A DNA stretch of 64,000 nucleotides. It comes from Dyadobacter flavalbus. GTDB lineage: Bacteria; Bacteroidota; Bacteroidia; Cytophagales; Spirosomataceae. The notes under the pieces were generated by a model. The model did no database searches, was not told the origin of the DNA, and saw only the letters and a program-made list of their open reading frames with translations. Made by a program: the position numbers and the translations under genes. Each line of letters begins with the position of its first letter. Position 1 is the first letter of the stretch. Shown in pieces: positions 25,570-34,675 of this stretch. The stretch lies in the NCBI RefSeq assembly GCF_006149045.1, contig NZ_VBSN01000027.1:1-64000 (forward strand), read 5' to 3'.

Positions 25570-26157
25570 CTATGAATCATATCCCATGGAACTCGCATAA
25601 CTCTTTAATTTTTCTTTCAGAAGATTACGCGCACGGTGTAACCTGGACCTCACCGTACCGATCGGAATGTCCAGAATCTTGGCCATTTCCTCGTAAGTAA
25701 AACCTTCAATGTCACACAGAATAATAACTGTCCTGAAATCAACCGGCAAGGAATTCAGTGCATTTGCAACTTCATCGCCGATCAGTTCCTGTACAGCATC
25801 GGCACGCAGATCTACGGTGTAAGTTGTGTCAGATGCTTCTTCCGAATTATAAGTGGTTTCAACTTCCTGATAATCTACTTTGGATGGCTCTTTGCTTTTT
25901 TTACGATAATCGTTGATAAAGCTGTTTTTCAAAATTCTGAAAAGCCACGCTTTCGCATTGGTTCCCTGCTCAAAAGATGAAATAAAACGAAAAGCTTTCA
26001 GGTATGTGTCCTGAACAAGATCATTTGCATCGTCTTCATCCATGGTAAGACGAAATGCGAAGTTGTACATGGAATCAATGTGTGGCATGAACTCGCGGTT
26101 AAATACTTCATATCGAAGATCATCCGTGTATTCATTAGTCGTGAGCGTTTCTGACAT
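25570..26157 (-). CDS. ECF-type RNA polymerase sigma factor
   Basis: The 195-residue product has region 2 (MYNFAFRLTMDEDDANDLVQ, TYLKAFRFISSFEQGTNAKA, WLFRILKNSFINDYRKK) and region 4 (VANALNSLPVDFRTVIILCD, FTYEEMAKILDIPIGTVRSR, LHRARNLLKEKL). A linker of about 40 acidic residues separates them. The start at MSETL (26157) is chosen over one four codons upstream, since it follows the common pattern. It heads a run with a zinc-type anti-sigma gene, gmk and nadD, so these housekeeping genes may follow its promoter in part. Its own target promoter is not visible. Confidence 0.92.
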   Translation of the reverse strand: MSETLTTNEYTDDLRYEVFNREFMPHIDSMYNFAFRLTMDEDDANDLVQDTYLKAFRFISSFEQGTNAKAWLFRILKNSFINDYRKKSKEPSKVDYQEVETTYNSEEASDTTYTVDLRADAVQELIGDEVANALNSLPVDFRTVIILCDIEGFTYEEMAKILDIPIGTVRSRLHRARNLLKEKLKSYASSMGYDS

Positions 26158-26390
26158 GGCAACTAACATAGGAATGCTGAATTTACAAAGATTAACAACA
26201 GCTCCAAATGGTACAAATTAAATTTGATAAATGGCTCTTTGAAGCTTTTTACAGCCAGTATTTCACGATAAAATCAAAGGAATCGGAACCACTACTTTAA
26301 TAACATTCCAGACCGGGTAGCTTCCTATCGCAATTACATGTATAAACATCAAATTCCGAGCCAAAAACTTAATCGCGTCAAAATGTCATA

Positions 26391-26894
26391 CTATCGTTTG
26401 GAAAAAAGTTCCAGTAAAATTATCAGTAGGGTTGTAAAGAGGGTACTTGCGCCGATTCTTATCAAAGTATAAAGGATCATTCCAAAATAATTCATCTCTA
26501 TAAAAAACAGCACGGCATGATGCAGAAGTACAAGCGGGAAAATATATCCGAGAAAGGCACCGAAACCCTGCGCGCGGATACCGACTTCCGCACGTTCCGC
26601 ACCTCGCGACTTCATTTGATAGTGAATAAGGAACGGACGCAGGTACGCAATAAGTACTGTTGCTGAGGCATGCATTCCGAAAGTATTGGAAAAAACATCG
26701 ACAGTGAATCCGATTGCAAAGCCGATCAGCAAAAGATACATTCTGTCCGTATCGGCAGGAAGAAGCAGGACACCGGCTATGTAAATGAAACAGAATGCAT
26801 AATTGAAAGCCACCATATTCCGCAAGAAAAAGATCTGCAAAAACAAATACAGCAGGATCATTAAGAAATATTGTATGGCCTCGCGTAAGCTCAT
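26391..26894 (-). CDS. mreD: Rod shape-determining protein MreD
   Basis: MreD is the small membrane part of the elongasome that guides side-wall peptidoglycan synthesis. The 167-residue product has about five hydrophobic helices and an N-terminal helix with the YFLMILLYLFLQIFFL pattern. The loop DVFSNTFGMHASATVLIAYL carries the F-G-x-H-A motif seen in Bacteroidota MreD. Its start overlaps the mreC stop by four bases, which settles the assignment despite low sequence conservation in the family. Confidence 0.9.
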   Translation of the reverse strand: MSLREAIQYFLMILLYLFLQIFFLRNMVAFNYAFCFIYIAGVLLLPADTDRMYLLLIGFAIGFTVDVFSNTFGMHASATVLIAYLRPFLIHYQMKSRGAERAEVGIRAQGFGAFLGYIFPLVLLHHAVLFFIEMNYFGMILYTLIRIGASTLFTTLLIILLELFSKR

Positions 26895-27730
26895 CTGCGT
26901 TCTATTGTACGTGCTTTAAGATTTTCCTGCTCCCCAAGTTGTTGATTTTGTACCACATAAACGTATGAAAGGTTCCTGAAATCGGTAGACAGGCGCAGTA
27001 TGATATTGTAAAAAGTCTGGTTCGGATGAACCGCTATGCTTTCCACTCTTCCAACCATGATCCCCGGCGGAAAAACAGAGTTCTGATCGGATGTTACCGC
27101 CGAGTCACCTTTGTAGACTTTGGTATACTTGGAAACATCGACCATGTCTATGAAATTCGGATCTTTGCCCGGCCATTTTGCATATCCGATTTCATTGCTG
27201 CGGACCAGCTTGGACGAAACCATGAACTGGGAATGCAGAATGGACGTGACCAGCGAAAAATTTTCCGAGCAGAACCTGACTTTGCCTACAACGCCGGTTG
27301 CAGAAATGACGCCCATGCCGGGTTGGATGCCATTTGCAGTTCCTTTGTCAATGGTAAGTACATTGTTGGTCTTGTTCGTTTCATTGTCCACAACTTTTGC
27401 AACCGTGTAAGTAAAACGTGCTGCAAATGCCGAATCCGGAACATAGCCGGCCGGTGCATCAGCGGAATTGGTCTGGTTCAGTTTTGTTACAAGCGCGTGC
27501 AGCCTTGCATTTTCATTGGCAAGATCCGCATTCACTTCGTCCAGCCGGGTGTATTCCTTGGCAGAATTGGAAAATGCCAGTGTTTTGGCTACATAATAAT
27601 TGGAAGTATTGAAATAAGTGGCGCCCCAGTACGAATTGCTGCGCACGATAAGCCATACACTGAGTACTTCCAGCAAAACAAAAACCAGGAAAAAACGATT
27701 CCGGACTACGAAATCAACGAGTTGGAGCAT
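26891..27730 (-). CDS. mreC: Rod shape-determining protein MreC
   Basis: MreC is a bitopic membrane protein that links MreB to the periplasmic wall enzymes. The 279-residue product has an N-terminal membrane helix (about 10-28, FFLVFVLLEVLSVWLIV), a coiled-coil (YTRLDEVNADLANENARL), and a beta-domain with TIDKGTANGIQPGMGVISAT. That motif is followed by GVVGKVRFCSENFSLVTSIL, the typical MreC core. It lies between mreB (78-base gap) and mreD (four-base overlap). Confidence 0.95.
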   Translation of the reverse strand: MLQLVDFVVRNRFFLVFVLLEVLSVWLIVRSNSYWGATYFNTSNYYVAKTLAFSNSAKEYTRLDEVNADLANENARLHALVTKLNQTNSADAPAGYVPDSAFAARFTYTVAKVVDNETNKTNNVLTIDKGTANGIQPGMGVISATGVVGKVRFCSENFSLVTSILHSQFMVSSKLVRSNEIGYAKWPGKDPNFIDMVDVSKYTKVYKGDSAVTSDQNSVFPPGIMVGRVESIAVHPNQTFYNIILRLSTDFRNLSYVYVVQNQQLGEQENLKARTIERR

Positions 27731-27808
27731 GGGCTAAAATGTTCACACGCAGTTCATCAATCAAAAATATACTTATTTTTCAACGGATAAACTGTGAACG
27801 ATCCAATA

Positions 27809-28834
27809 CTACGAAATCAGTACGGGTTTATATAATTCAAGATTTTTAAGGACTTCACCGGTTCCTTTTACAACCGCTTTCAAAGGGTCATCCGCAATGT
27901 GAACAGGCAGTTTGGTTTTCTGGGCAATACGCTTGTCGAGGCCATGAATCAAGGCTCCGCCGCCGGTAAGGTAAATGCCGTTTTTGAAAATATCGGCTGA
28001 AAGCTCGGGAGGAGATATTTCGAGCGCTTTCATAACGCCTTCCTCAATTTTTGAAATCGATTTGTCGAGCGAATAAGCGATTTCACTGTATGTAACCCTG
28101 ATTTCCTTCGGAATTCCTGTCATAAGGTCACGTCCGCGTATCTGATAATCGTCCAGCGGGATTTCCAGTTCGGGAGAAGCCGAACCGATTGCCATCTTGA
28201 TCAACTCTGCCGAGCGTTCACCGATCAGAAGGTTGTGCTCGCGGCGCATGTAATCCACAATGTCTCTGGTAAAAACGTCGCCCGCAATGCGTACGGACTG
28301 TTCGCAGACAATACCCGACAGTGCAATAACCGCAATTTCCGTAGTACCGCCGCCGATATCTACAATCATAACGCCGTTAGGCTGCGTAATATCTATGCCG
28401 ATACCGATCGCGGCTGCAATCGGTTCGTGAACCATATAAACCTCTTTGGCACCTGCATGCTCGCAGGAATCTTTAACAGCCCGCTTTTCAACTTCGGTAA
28501 TGCCGGAAGGAATACAAACAACCATGCGGTGCGAAGGTGTAAAAAAACGGTTTCCGGTATCGATCATTTTGATCATTCCGCGGATCATCATTTCCGCAGC
28601 AGTAAAATCGGCAATTACACCATCTTTTAACGGACGGATTGTTTTGATATTTTCATTTGTTTTTTCATGCATCTGCATAGCCGTATGTCCGATCGCCAGC
28701 ACTTTTCCGGTGGTTTTATCCATTGCAATAATGGAAGGCTCGTCAACAACTACTGTATCTTTATGAATGATCAAAGTATTCGCAGTACCCAAATCTATTG
28801 CTATATCGCTAGTCAAAAAATCAAACAATCCCAT
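27809..28834 (-). CDS. mreB: Rod shape-determining protein MreB
   Basis: MreB is the bacterial actin that organises cell-wall growth under the inner membrane. The 341-residue product has IDLGTANTLIIHKD (phosphate 1), VMIVDIGGGTTEIAVI (phosphate 2) and YLTGGGALIHGLDKRI (adenosine site), and the length of the family. The start ATG at 28834 is supported by an upstream promoter on the same strand. It heads the mreB-mreC-mreD operon, divergent from the GH3-type gene. Confidence 0.98.
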   Translation of the reverse strand: MGLFDFLTSDIAIDLGTANTLIIHKDTVVVDEPSIIAMDKTTGKVLAIGHTAMQMHEKTNENIKTIRPLKDGVIADFTAAEMMIRGMIKMIDTGNRFFTPSHRMVVCIPSGITEVEKRAVKDSCEHAGAKEVYMVHEPIAAAIGIGIDITQPNGVMIVDIGGGTTEIAVIALSGIVCEQSVRIAGDVFTRDIVDYMRREHNLLIGERSAELIKMAIGSASPELEIPLDDYQIRGRDLMTGIPKEIRVTYSEIAYSLDKSISKIEEGVMKALEISPPELSADIFKNGIYLTGGGALIHGLDKRIAQKTKLPVHIADDPLKAVVKGTGEVLKNLELYKPVLIS

Positions 28835-28875
28835 ATATTTTATTAAAATTTTCGCTCACTTTGATTTCAGAATGG

Positions 28876-28905
28876 CAAAATTACAGATAATTACCCACAA
28901 ACAAA
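28876..28905 (-). promoter_or_regulatory. mreB promoter
   Basis: On the minus strand TTTG (28905-28902), an 18-base spacer and TAATTTTG (28883-28876) match the Bacteroidota consensus and lie 42 bases before the mreB start. Confidence 0.75.
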
Positions 28906-28993
28906 GGCATTTAAAAAATTTCGGTATTGCGTGGTTTTCAGGCCATAAATGGCCCTTAAACCTGCATGTAGAATAGAATTTACAAATCCTGTG

Positions 28994-29001
28994 TACCTTT
29001 G
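28994..29001 (+). promoter_or_regulatory. -7 box just before the GH3-type gene
   Basis: TACCTTTG matches TAnnTTTG. Only eight bases separate it from the start codon at 29010, so transcription would begin at or within a few bases of the ATG. No -33 TTTG is seen at the usual distance. Confidence 0.55.
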
Positions 29002-29009
29002 TTTTCACT

Positions 29010-30512
29010 ATGGGAATCAGAGCACTTTTAAGTGAGCCGCTGGCTCGGTATATTGTACGTCAACAGCAGGAATGGATCGCAAGAAGTCTTGAAGTTCAGG
29101 AAAAATGGAGAAAGCAGCTGGTATCAAAAGCCGCCGATACACAGTTCGGAAAAGACCATTTTTTCAGGGATATCCACTCTTATTCAGATTTTAAGGAAGC
29201 TGTTCCGGTCAGTGATTACGAAGACCTGAAAGGATACATTGAGAAAATCAAAACGGGAGAAAGCAATGTGCTGTGGCCTGACAAGCCTTTGTATTTTGCC
29301 AAAACGTCAGGTACTACTTCAGGCACAAAATACATCCCGATTTCAAAGGATTCCATTTCCAATCACATCAATTCTGCCCGTAATGCCATTCTGACGTATA
29401 TTGCAGAAACCGGAAAGGCAGAATTCCTGGATAAAAAGCTGATTTTCCTTTCCGGCAGCCCTGTCCTGACAGAAACCGGCGGCGTACTGACAGGCCGTTT
29501 GTCAGGTATTTCCAATCATCATGTTCCGGGCTATCTGCGCTCCAACCAGATGCCAAGCTACGAAACCAACTGCATTGAAGACTGGGAACTGAAGCTGGAC
29601 AAAATCATTGACGAAACATTGCAGCAGCCCATGTCGCTGATTTCGGGCATTCCGCCTTGGGTTCAGATGTACTTTGACAGGATCACCGAACGGACCGGAA
29701 AAAAGATCAAAGATGTTTTTCCGGATTTTTCACTGTTCATTTACGGCGGCGTCAACTTTGAACCGTACAAAGCCAAACTTTTCGAATCCATCGGAAAGCG
29801 GATCGATTCCATTGAACTGTACCCGGCTTCGGAAGGTTTTCTTGCCTATCAGAATTCGCAGGAAGATGAAAGTCTGCTTTTGCTGCTGGATACCGGAATT
29901 TTCTATGAATTTATTCCTGCTGAAAACTTTTTTGACGAAAATCCCAAAAGGTTATCAATCGGAGAAGTAGAAATTGGCCGTAATTACGCCGTTATTATCA
30001 ACAATAATGCCGGATTGTGGGGTTATTCGCTTGGCGATACGGTCCGATTTGTTTCAACAAATCCGTACAAAATACTTGTAACCGGCCGGATCAAACATTT
30101 CATTTCCGCTTTCGGCGAGCATGTGATCGGCGAGGAAATTGAAAAAGCACTGCGCTACGCAATGGAACGCCATCCCGAAACGGAAGTTGTGGAATTTACA
30201 GTAGCTCCAATGGTAAATTCCGATAATGGCGGACTTCCTTATCATGAATGGCTTGTTGAATTTGCAGCAATGCCAAATAACAAAGAGCAATTTGCCCGGG
30301 ACATTAATCAGCGGCTGACAGAACTTAATATCTATTATCAGGATCTGATCAAAGGCAATATTCTGCGTCCGCTCGAACTGGTGCCGCTGCGCAAGAATGC
30401 TTTTATAAATTATATGCGGGCAAACGGAAAGCTGGGAGGACAGAACAAAGTGCCAAGATTGTCCAACGATCGTAAAATAGCGGATGAACTGCTGAAAATG
30501 AACCGGTCCTGA
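29010..30512 (+). CDS. GH3-fold adenylate-forming enzyme
   Basis: The 500-residue product belongs to the family named after plant GH3 auxin-amido synthetases, which activate a carboxylic acid with ATP and join it to an amino acid. Motifs are YFAKTSGTTSGTKYIPIS (phosphate loop), YPASEGFLAY (adenine site) and the hinge region VTGRIKHFISAFGEHVIG. The bacterial members have no known substrate. The gene lies divergent from mreB and 27 bases before dxr on the same strand, so it may share transcription with the isoprenoid gene. The start codon at 29010 sits right behind a -7 box, suggesting a leaderless message. Confidence 0.92.
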   Translation: MGIRALLSEPLARYIVRQQQEWIARSLEVQEKWRKQLVSKAADTQFGKDHFFRDIHSYSDFKEAVPVSDYEDLKGYIEKIKTGESNVLWPDKPLYFAKTSGTTSGTKYIPISKDSISNHINSARNAILTYIAETGKAEFLDKKLIFLSGSPVLTETGGVLTGRLSGISNHHVPGYLRSNQMPSYETNCIEDWELKLDKIIDETLQQPMSLISGIPPWVQMYFDRITERTGKKIKDVFPDFSLFIYGGVNFEPYKAKLFESIGKRIDSIELYPASEGFLAYQNSQEDESLLLLLDTGIFYEFIPAENFFDENPKRLSIGEVEIGRNYAVIINNNAGLWGYSLGDTVRFVSTNPYKILVTGRIKHFISAFGEHVIGEEIEKALRYAMERHPETEVVEFTVAPMVNSDNGGLPYHEWLVEFAAMPNNKEQFARDINQRLTELNIYYQDLIKGNILRPLELVPLRKNAFINYMRANGKLGGQNKVPRLSNDRKIADELLKMNRS

Positions 30513-30539
30513 AACGGATCTTTAAAGTGAAAATGTAAG

Positions 30540-31700
30540 ATGAAGAAGAGAATAGCTATTTTAGGTTCAACCGGCTCCATTGGTACCCAAACACTGGAAG
30601 TAATTGAAGCAAATCCCCAGATTTTTTCTGTATCCGTTCTGACTGCGCAGGATAATGCCGATTTGCTGATTGAGCAGGCCATAAAATTCCGTCCGCTGGA
30701 AGTTGTGATCGGCAACGAAAAGCATTATGAAAAGGTTAAAAGCGCCTTATCCTCTTTTTCCGTTAAAGTTCATGCTGGTGCTTCTGCGCTGGTTTCCGTC
30801 GTGGAATCCGATTCTATTGACATTGTTCTGACGGCAATGGTCGGCTATGCCGGTCTTTTGCCTACGATTCATGCCATTAAAGCCGGAAAAGACATTGCGC
30901 TGGCAAATAAGGAAACGCTGGTTGTTGCGGGCGAACTGATCACAAATCTGGCAAAACAGTATAAAGTGAATATTTATCCGGTGGATTCGGAGCACTCGGC
31001 TATTTTCCAGTGCCTTGTCGGAGAAGACGAAAATCCGGTTGAAAAAATAATCCTGACTGCATCCGGCGGACCGTTCCGGGGAAAAGATAAATCATTTCTG
31101 GCCAATGTGACCAAACAGCAGGCGCTTAAACATCCGAACTGGACAATGGGCGCTAAAATAACGATTGATTCCGCAACCTTGATGAACAAAGGGCTGGAAG
31201 TAATCGAGGCAAAATGGTTGTTTGATCTGGAAGCCGGACAAATAGACGTGATCGTTCATCCGCAAAGCATTATCCATTCGCTTGTACAGTTTGAAGACGG
31301 CAGCATGAAGGCGCAAATGGGTTTGCCGGATATGAAACTTCCGATCCAGTATGCCCTGAATTATCCGACGCGCGTAAAATCTGCTTTTCCGCGTTTCAAC
31401 TTTACGGATTATCCTTCGCTTTCCTTTGAAAAACCCGATCTGGAAACGTTCAGGAACCTTGCCATTGCCTACGAAGTACTGGAAAAAGGCGGAAATGCGG
31501 CCTGCATTGTCAATGCGGCCAATGAAATTGCAGTAGAGGCTTTTCTTCTGGATAAAATCGGGTTTCTTGAAATTTCGGATGTCATTATCGAGAGCGTTGC
31601 CAAAATAGCGTTTGTATCTGATCCTTCTTATTTTGACTACGTTCAAACAAACGAAGAAACCAGACGTTTTGCTTCTGATATGATTCAGGTGAAAGTGTAA
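30540..31700 (+). CDS. dxr: 1-deoxy-D-xylulose-5-phosphate reductoisomerase
   Basis: Dxr (IspC) turns DXP into methylerythritol 4-phosphate with NADPH, the second MEP step. The 386-residue product has the NADPH site RIAILGSTGSIGTQTLEVI, the metal/substrate motif VDSEHSAIFQCL, ILTASGGPFRGK (flexible loop), and HPNWTMGAKITIDSATLMNK with GLEVIEAKWLF. A NAANEIAVEAF segment follows near the end. Its stop directly touches the start of the next gene. Confidence 0.97.
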   Translation: MKKRIAILGSTGSIGTQTLEVIEANPQIFSVSVLTAQDNADLLIEQAIKFRPLEVVIGNEKHYEKVKSALSSFSVKVHAGASALVSVVESDSIDIVLTAMVGYAGLLPTIHAIKAGKDIALANKETLVVAGELITNLAKQYKVNIYPVDSEHSAIFQCLVGEDENPVEKIILTASGGPFRGKDKSFLANVTKQQALKHPNWTMGAKITIDSATLMNKGLEVIEAKWLFDLEAGQIDVIVHPQSIIHSLVQFEDGSMKAQMGLPDMKLPIQYALNYPTRVKSAFPRFNFTDYPSLSFEKPDLETFRNLAIAYEVLEKGGNAACIVNAANEIAVEAFLLDKIGFLEISDVIIESVAKIAFVSDPSYFDYVQTNEETRRFASDMIQVKV

Positions 31701-32150
31701 ATGAAAACAATTGCTCTTAAATACTTGTCGGTTGCGCTTGCGAGTACGCTTAAATTTTTCGGAGGACCCATTACCGGCGTTATTCTCAAACTGGGCTGGA
31801 TTGAAACGGCCTTGTGCTCTGCCGCCGGAATGATGTTCAGCGTACTGGTGCTTACCTATCTCGGAAGCGGCATTCAGGAACTGATCAAAAAAAACCGGAA
31901 ATCGCAACCGAAAAGATTCACAAAGACAACACGTCTTGCCGTTAATATCTGGCAGAAATTCGGGATTATAGGAATTGCTTTCCTGACGCCGCCGTTATTT
32001 ACACCGCTTTTCGGACCCATTCTGGCCGTTGCTTTCCGCGTGCCAAGAGCATCTATTTTCTTATGGATGACTTCCAGCGCGCTTCTCTGGGGACTTGCGA
32101 TTTCCTACATAGCCCACAAAATGACGTTTGTCCAGGAATGGATCAAATAA
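31701..32150 (+). CDS. Small membrane protein, unknown function
   Basis: The 149-residue product has three or four hydrophobic segments (about 5-30, 36-55, 86-110, 115-137). A basic stretch lies between (IKKNRKSQPKRFTKTTR), then GIIGIAFLTPPLFTPLFGPI with repeated proline-rich turns, as in the pore regions of small transport proteins of the DedA or small-multidrug-export type. No family could be fixed. The ATG immediately follows the dxr stop, so it is cotranscribed with dxr. Confidence 0.75.
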   Translation: MKTIALKYLSVALASTLKFFGGPITGVILKLGWIETALCSAAGMMFSVLVLTYLGSGIQELIKKNRKSQPKRFTKTTRLAVNIWQKFGIIGIAFLTPPLFTPLFGPILAVAFRVPRASIFLWMTSSALLWGLAISYIAHKMTFVQEWIK

Positions 32151-32161
32151 AATAACTTGTT

Positions 32162-32926
32162 TCAGCGGCTGACTTCTTTCTTCGGAGCAGCGTTTTTCTT
32201 CATAAAATCTCCTTGCGAAAAGTATTTTTCAATAAGGCAATACATTAATATAAAGAAATACCGGCTTCCCATTTCTTTGATTTTCAGCTTGGAAACGCCA
32301 TACTTCCTGTTTGTCCAGCTGTTTGGAACCACGGCGTAGTTGTAACCGCGAACCATCGCTTTCAGCGGAAGTTCAATCGTAAGGTTGAAATGAGGCGATA
32401 AAAAAGGCTTTATTCCTTCAATCGTTTCTCTTTTATACAATTTGAAGGCGTTTGTAGTATCGTTGTATTTGATACCCATAACAATACGGACTATAAAATT
32501 GGCAACCCGGTTGATTACTTTCTTCAAAGCCGGATAATCAACGACTTTGCCGCCTTTTTCCCAGCGTGATCCGAAAACACAGTCATAATCTCCTTCCAGC
32601 ATTTTGAAATAATACTTTGCAAGATCTTCCGGATCATCGGACATATCCGCCATAAATACCGCAACACAGTCGCCTTTAAAGCGTTCAAGGCCATATCTTA
32701 CGGCATAACCAAACCCGTTCGGACCCGGATTCGTATAATAAACCAGAGTAGGGATCTGAACAGAAAGCTCATCCAGCACCCTGAGCGTTCCGTCTTTGGA
32801 ATTGTCGTTTGTTACACAGATTTCGTGGGGAATATTGTACTTATTTAATGTATTATGCAGGGAAGTCAGCGTGTGTGTTATGGATTCTTCTTCGTTATAT
32901 GCTGGTATTACGATGCTTAGCTTCAT
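32162..32926 (-). CDS. Glycosyltransferase family 2, polyprenyl-phosphate sugar synthase-like
   Basis: The 254-residue product starts at ATG 32926 with KLSIVIPAYNEEESITHTL, the GT2 start; an in-frame start nine codons upstream lacks support. Donor-site motifs are VTNDNSKDGTLRVLDEL and VFMADMSDDPEDL, with GSRWEKGGKVVDYP and MGIKYNDTTNAFKLY. This pattern resembles dolichol/polyprenol-phosphate mannose synthases. The protein has one hydrophobic segment (VANFIVRIVMGI) and no long C-terminal membrane part. It heads away from a second GT2 gene 44 bases upstream, and both belong to the 32-36.5 kb glycan cluster. Confidence 0.9.
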   Translation of the reverse strand: MKLSIVIPAYNEEESITHTLTSLHNTLNKYNIPHEICVTNDNSKDGTLRVLDELSVQIPTLVYYTNPGPNGFGYAVRYGLERFKGDCVAVFMADMSDDPEDLAKYYFKMLEGDYDCVFGSRWEKGGKVVDYPALKKVINRVANFIVRIVMGIKYNDTTNAFKLYKRETIEGIKPFLSPHFNLTIELPLKAMVRGYNYAVVPNSWTNRKYGVSKLKIKEMGSRYFFILMYCLIEKYFSQGDFMKKNAAPKKEVSR

Positions 32927-32970
32927 AGATGTAAAATGGTGAAAACAGTACAAATTAAAGATTATTAATT

Positions 32971-33795
32971 TTAACTGCCAATTTTTTCCGGTTGGGAGAG
33001 TTGCTCGTCATATTGTGCCAGCGTTTTGGAAATGGTGTTGCTGTGACGATTTTCCAGCCATTGGCCGACGTTTTCAAACATCTCTCTTCTGTTTTTTAAA
33101 TAATCCCTATTGTCCCGCGAATGCACGTTGCTCAAACCGGCACTGTGCTTTCTGTATACGCCCATTACTTCCGGCAAATATCTGATTTTTCCATGTGCAG
33201 CAAGCTGAATAGCGACGGCCCAGTCACCGGCAGCGGCTTTTGCATGCCAGTCGGCAAAGTCATTGGTTAAAAAATAGTTGCGGTAAAGCCAGCTTGCCGT
33301 AGCCATAAACCATTTATCTTCCAGAATATCTTCAATAGTGGAAATCAGCTTCTGTTCCGGATTATTGAACAAATGCGACACCGAACCGTCTTCGTAAATC
33401 ACCGTTACATTGTGATGGCAAATGGCAAAATCGCGATTCGCATCCATAAAATCGACTTGCTTTTGCAGCTTTAAAGGATCGGTCCAGTAATCGTCGCCTT
33501 CGCACATGGCCACGTACTCACCCTTGCAGGCTTTCAGTAGCTGCAGAACGTTATTGCGGCCTGCAAATTCTCTTGGTTCTTTCGGGCCCTGATTTTCGGA
33601 ATGCAGAAAAGCCCGGATCCGGCCCGGGTTTTTCTGCATGTATTTTCGGACAATGGCCGGAGTAGCGTCCGTTGAGGCATCGTCTCCAATTACAATTTCA
33701 AAAGGAAAGCTGGTTTGCTGCATCAACACGCCGTCCAGCATTTGTGCTATGTACTTTTCATGATTGTAAGCCGGTACGCAAACGGACACTTTCAT
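32971..33795 (-). CDS. Glycosyltransferase family 2
   Basis: The 274-residue product begins MKVSVCVPAYNHEKYIAQML and has FEIVIGDDASTDATPAIV and MCEGDDYWTDPLKLQKQVDF, the standard GT-A donor and acidic metal motifs. The acceptor is unknown. Its start codon shares one base with the stop of the PhyH-type gene (TGATG), so translation is coupled. The product is soluble and probably peripheral to the membrane. Confidence 0.92.
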   Translation of the reverse strand: MKVSVCVPAYNHEKYIAQMLDGVLMQQTSFPFEIVIGDDASTDATPAIVRKYMQKNPGRIRAFLHSENQGPKEPREFAGRNNVLQLLKACKGEYVAMCEGDDYWTDPLKLQKQVDFMDANRDFAICHHNVTVIYEDGSVSHLFNNPEQKLISTIEDILEDKWFMATASWLYRNYFLTNDFADWHAKAAAGDWAVAIQLAAHGKIRYLPEVMGVYRKHSAGLSNVHSRDNRDYLKNRREMFENVGQWLENRHSNTISKTLAQYDEQLSQPEKIGS

Positions 33796-34628
33796 CAGGA
33801 CAAGGTTTCGGTACTGAAAACCTCGTTCAATTGCGCTACGCTCGGAAAACCGGGCGTTACAAGTTCCGTTTCCGGCTTGTAAATGTAAGCCATCGGATAG
33901 CCTCTTTCGATGAATGTCGGCTCGTCCAGGTTATTGTAACGCAGCTGCACCGACCAGCGGATGTTGCGGGTGATATTGTTTCCGGACTGATGTATCAAAA
34001 ACGCAGAAAAAATGAGAATATCACCAACTTTGAACTCCGTCTGAACAAAATCCTCTTCTTTTAACTGAGCCGTAATACCACCCTGATAACCCGACGTGGA
34101 AGATTCCTGCAGACCGCTTTTGTGGCTTCCCGGAATCACCTGCAATGCACCGATATCCGCTCCGGCATCCACCATCGGAAACCAGATTACGGCACTATCC
34201 AGCGATCCCTGTCCGGTACGCCAGTCCTGATGCGCGTCCAGTTTCCAGTGCTTGCTGCCGTCTTTTGACAAAAACCGGCTGTTGAACTGCATGGCAGCGC
34301 GTGCGCCGATGATCGGATTGGAAAGGCCGACTTCTTTCAGCAGGTTTTCAATTTTGGGATCAAGGCCGAGGCGGTGTAGTGAAAAGGTATGCTGAACCGT
34401 TTTTCCGGTATTGACAAATGCATTGAAATCCTTCTCAAAAAATTCGAACATGGCGTTCTCAAATGCATCGCGGTCGTCAATATCCACCGTTTTTCCGGTA
34501 ACCCGCCTGATCTGAGCTGCAAATATTTTTCTTGCGTCAAGATATATGTTGTTGATCACTTCCTTGTCCAGAAAGTTTCTCAGAAGGATAAATCCGTCTC
34601 TATTGAATTGTTCCTGAAGTGTGCTCAT
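33795..34628 (-). CDS. Phytanoyl-CoA dioxygenase (PhyH) family protein
   Basis: The 277-residue product is an Fe(II)/2-oxoglutarate oxygenase-like protein. The iron ligands can be placed at LDAHQDWRTGQGS (H-x-D) and in ILIFSAFLIHQSGNNITRNI (distal His) with the arginine of IRWSVQLRYNN for 2-oxoglutarate. VIPGSHKSGLQES is another family block. Bacterial members oxidise small molecules or sugar- and lipid-linked substrates. Its position between two glycan genes, and a one-base overlap with the GT2 start, suggests it hydroxylates a glycan or its carrier, but no substrate can be read from the sequence. Confidence 0.9.
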   Translation of the reverse strand: MSTLQEQFNRDGFILLRNFLDKEVINNIYLDARKIFAAQIRRVTGKTVDIDDRDAFENAMFEFFEKDFNAFVNTGKTVQHTFSLHRLGLDPKIENLLKEVGLSNPIIGARAAMQFNSRFLSKDGSKHWKLDAHQDWRTGQGSLDSAVIWFPMVDAGADIGALQVIPGSHKSGLQESSTSGYQGGITAQLKEEDFVQTEFKVGDILIFSAFLIHQSGNNITRNIRWSVQLRYNNLDEPTFIERGYPMAYIYKPETELVTPGFPSVAQLNEVFSTETLS

Positions 34629-34675
34629 AATATGATCGCGTCAAGTGATGTTTAAATTGAAAGAATTACAAAAGA

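Noticed and set aside
27026..27790. 254-codon plus-strand open frame over mreC
   Set aside because: It is antisense to mreC and extends only by chance. The mreBCD order settles which strand codes.
31092..31907. 271-codon minus-strand open frame
   Set aside because: It covers the opposite strand of dxr and the next gene. The residue pattern is that of antisense noise.
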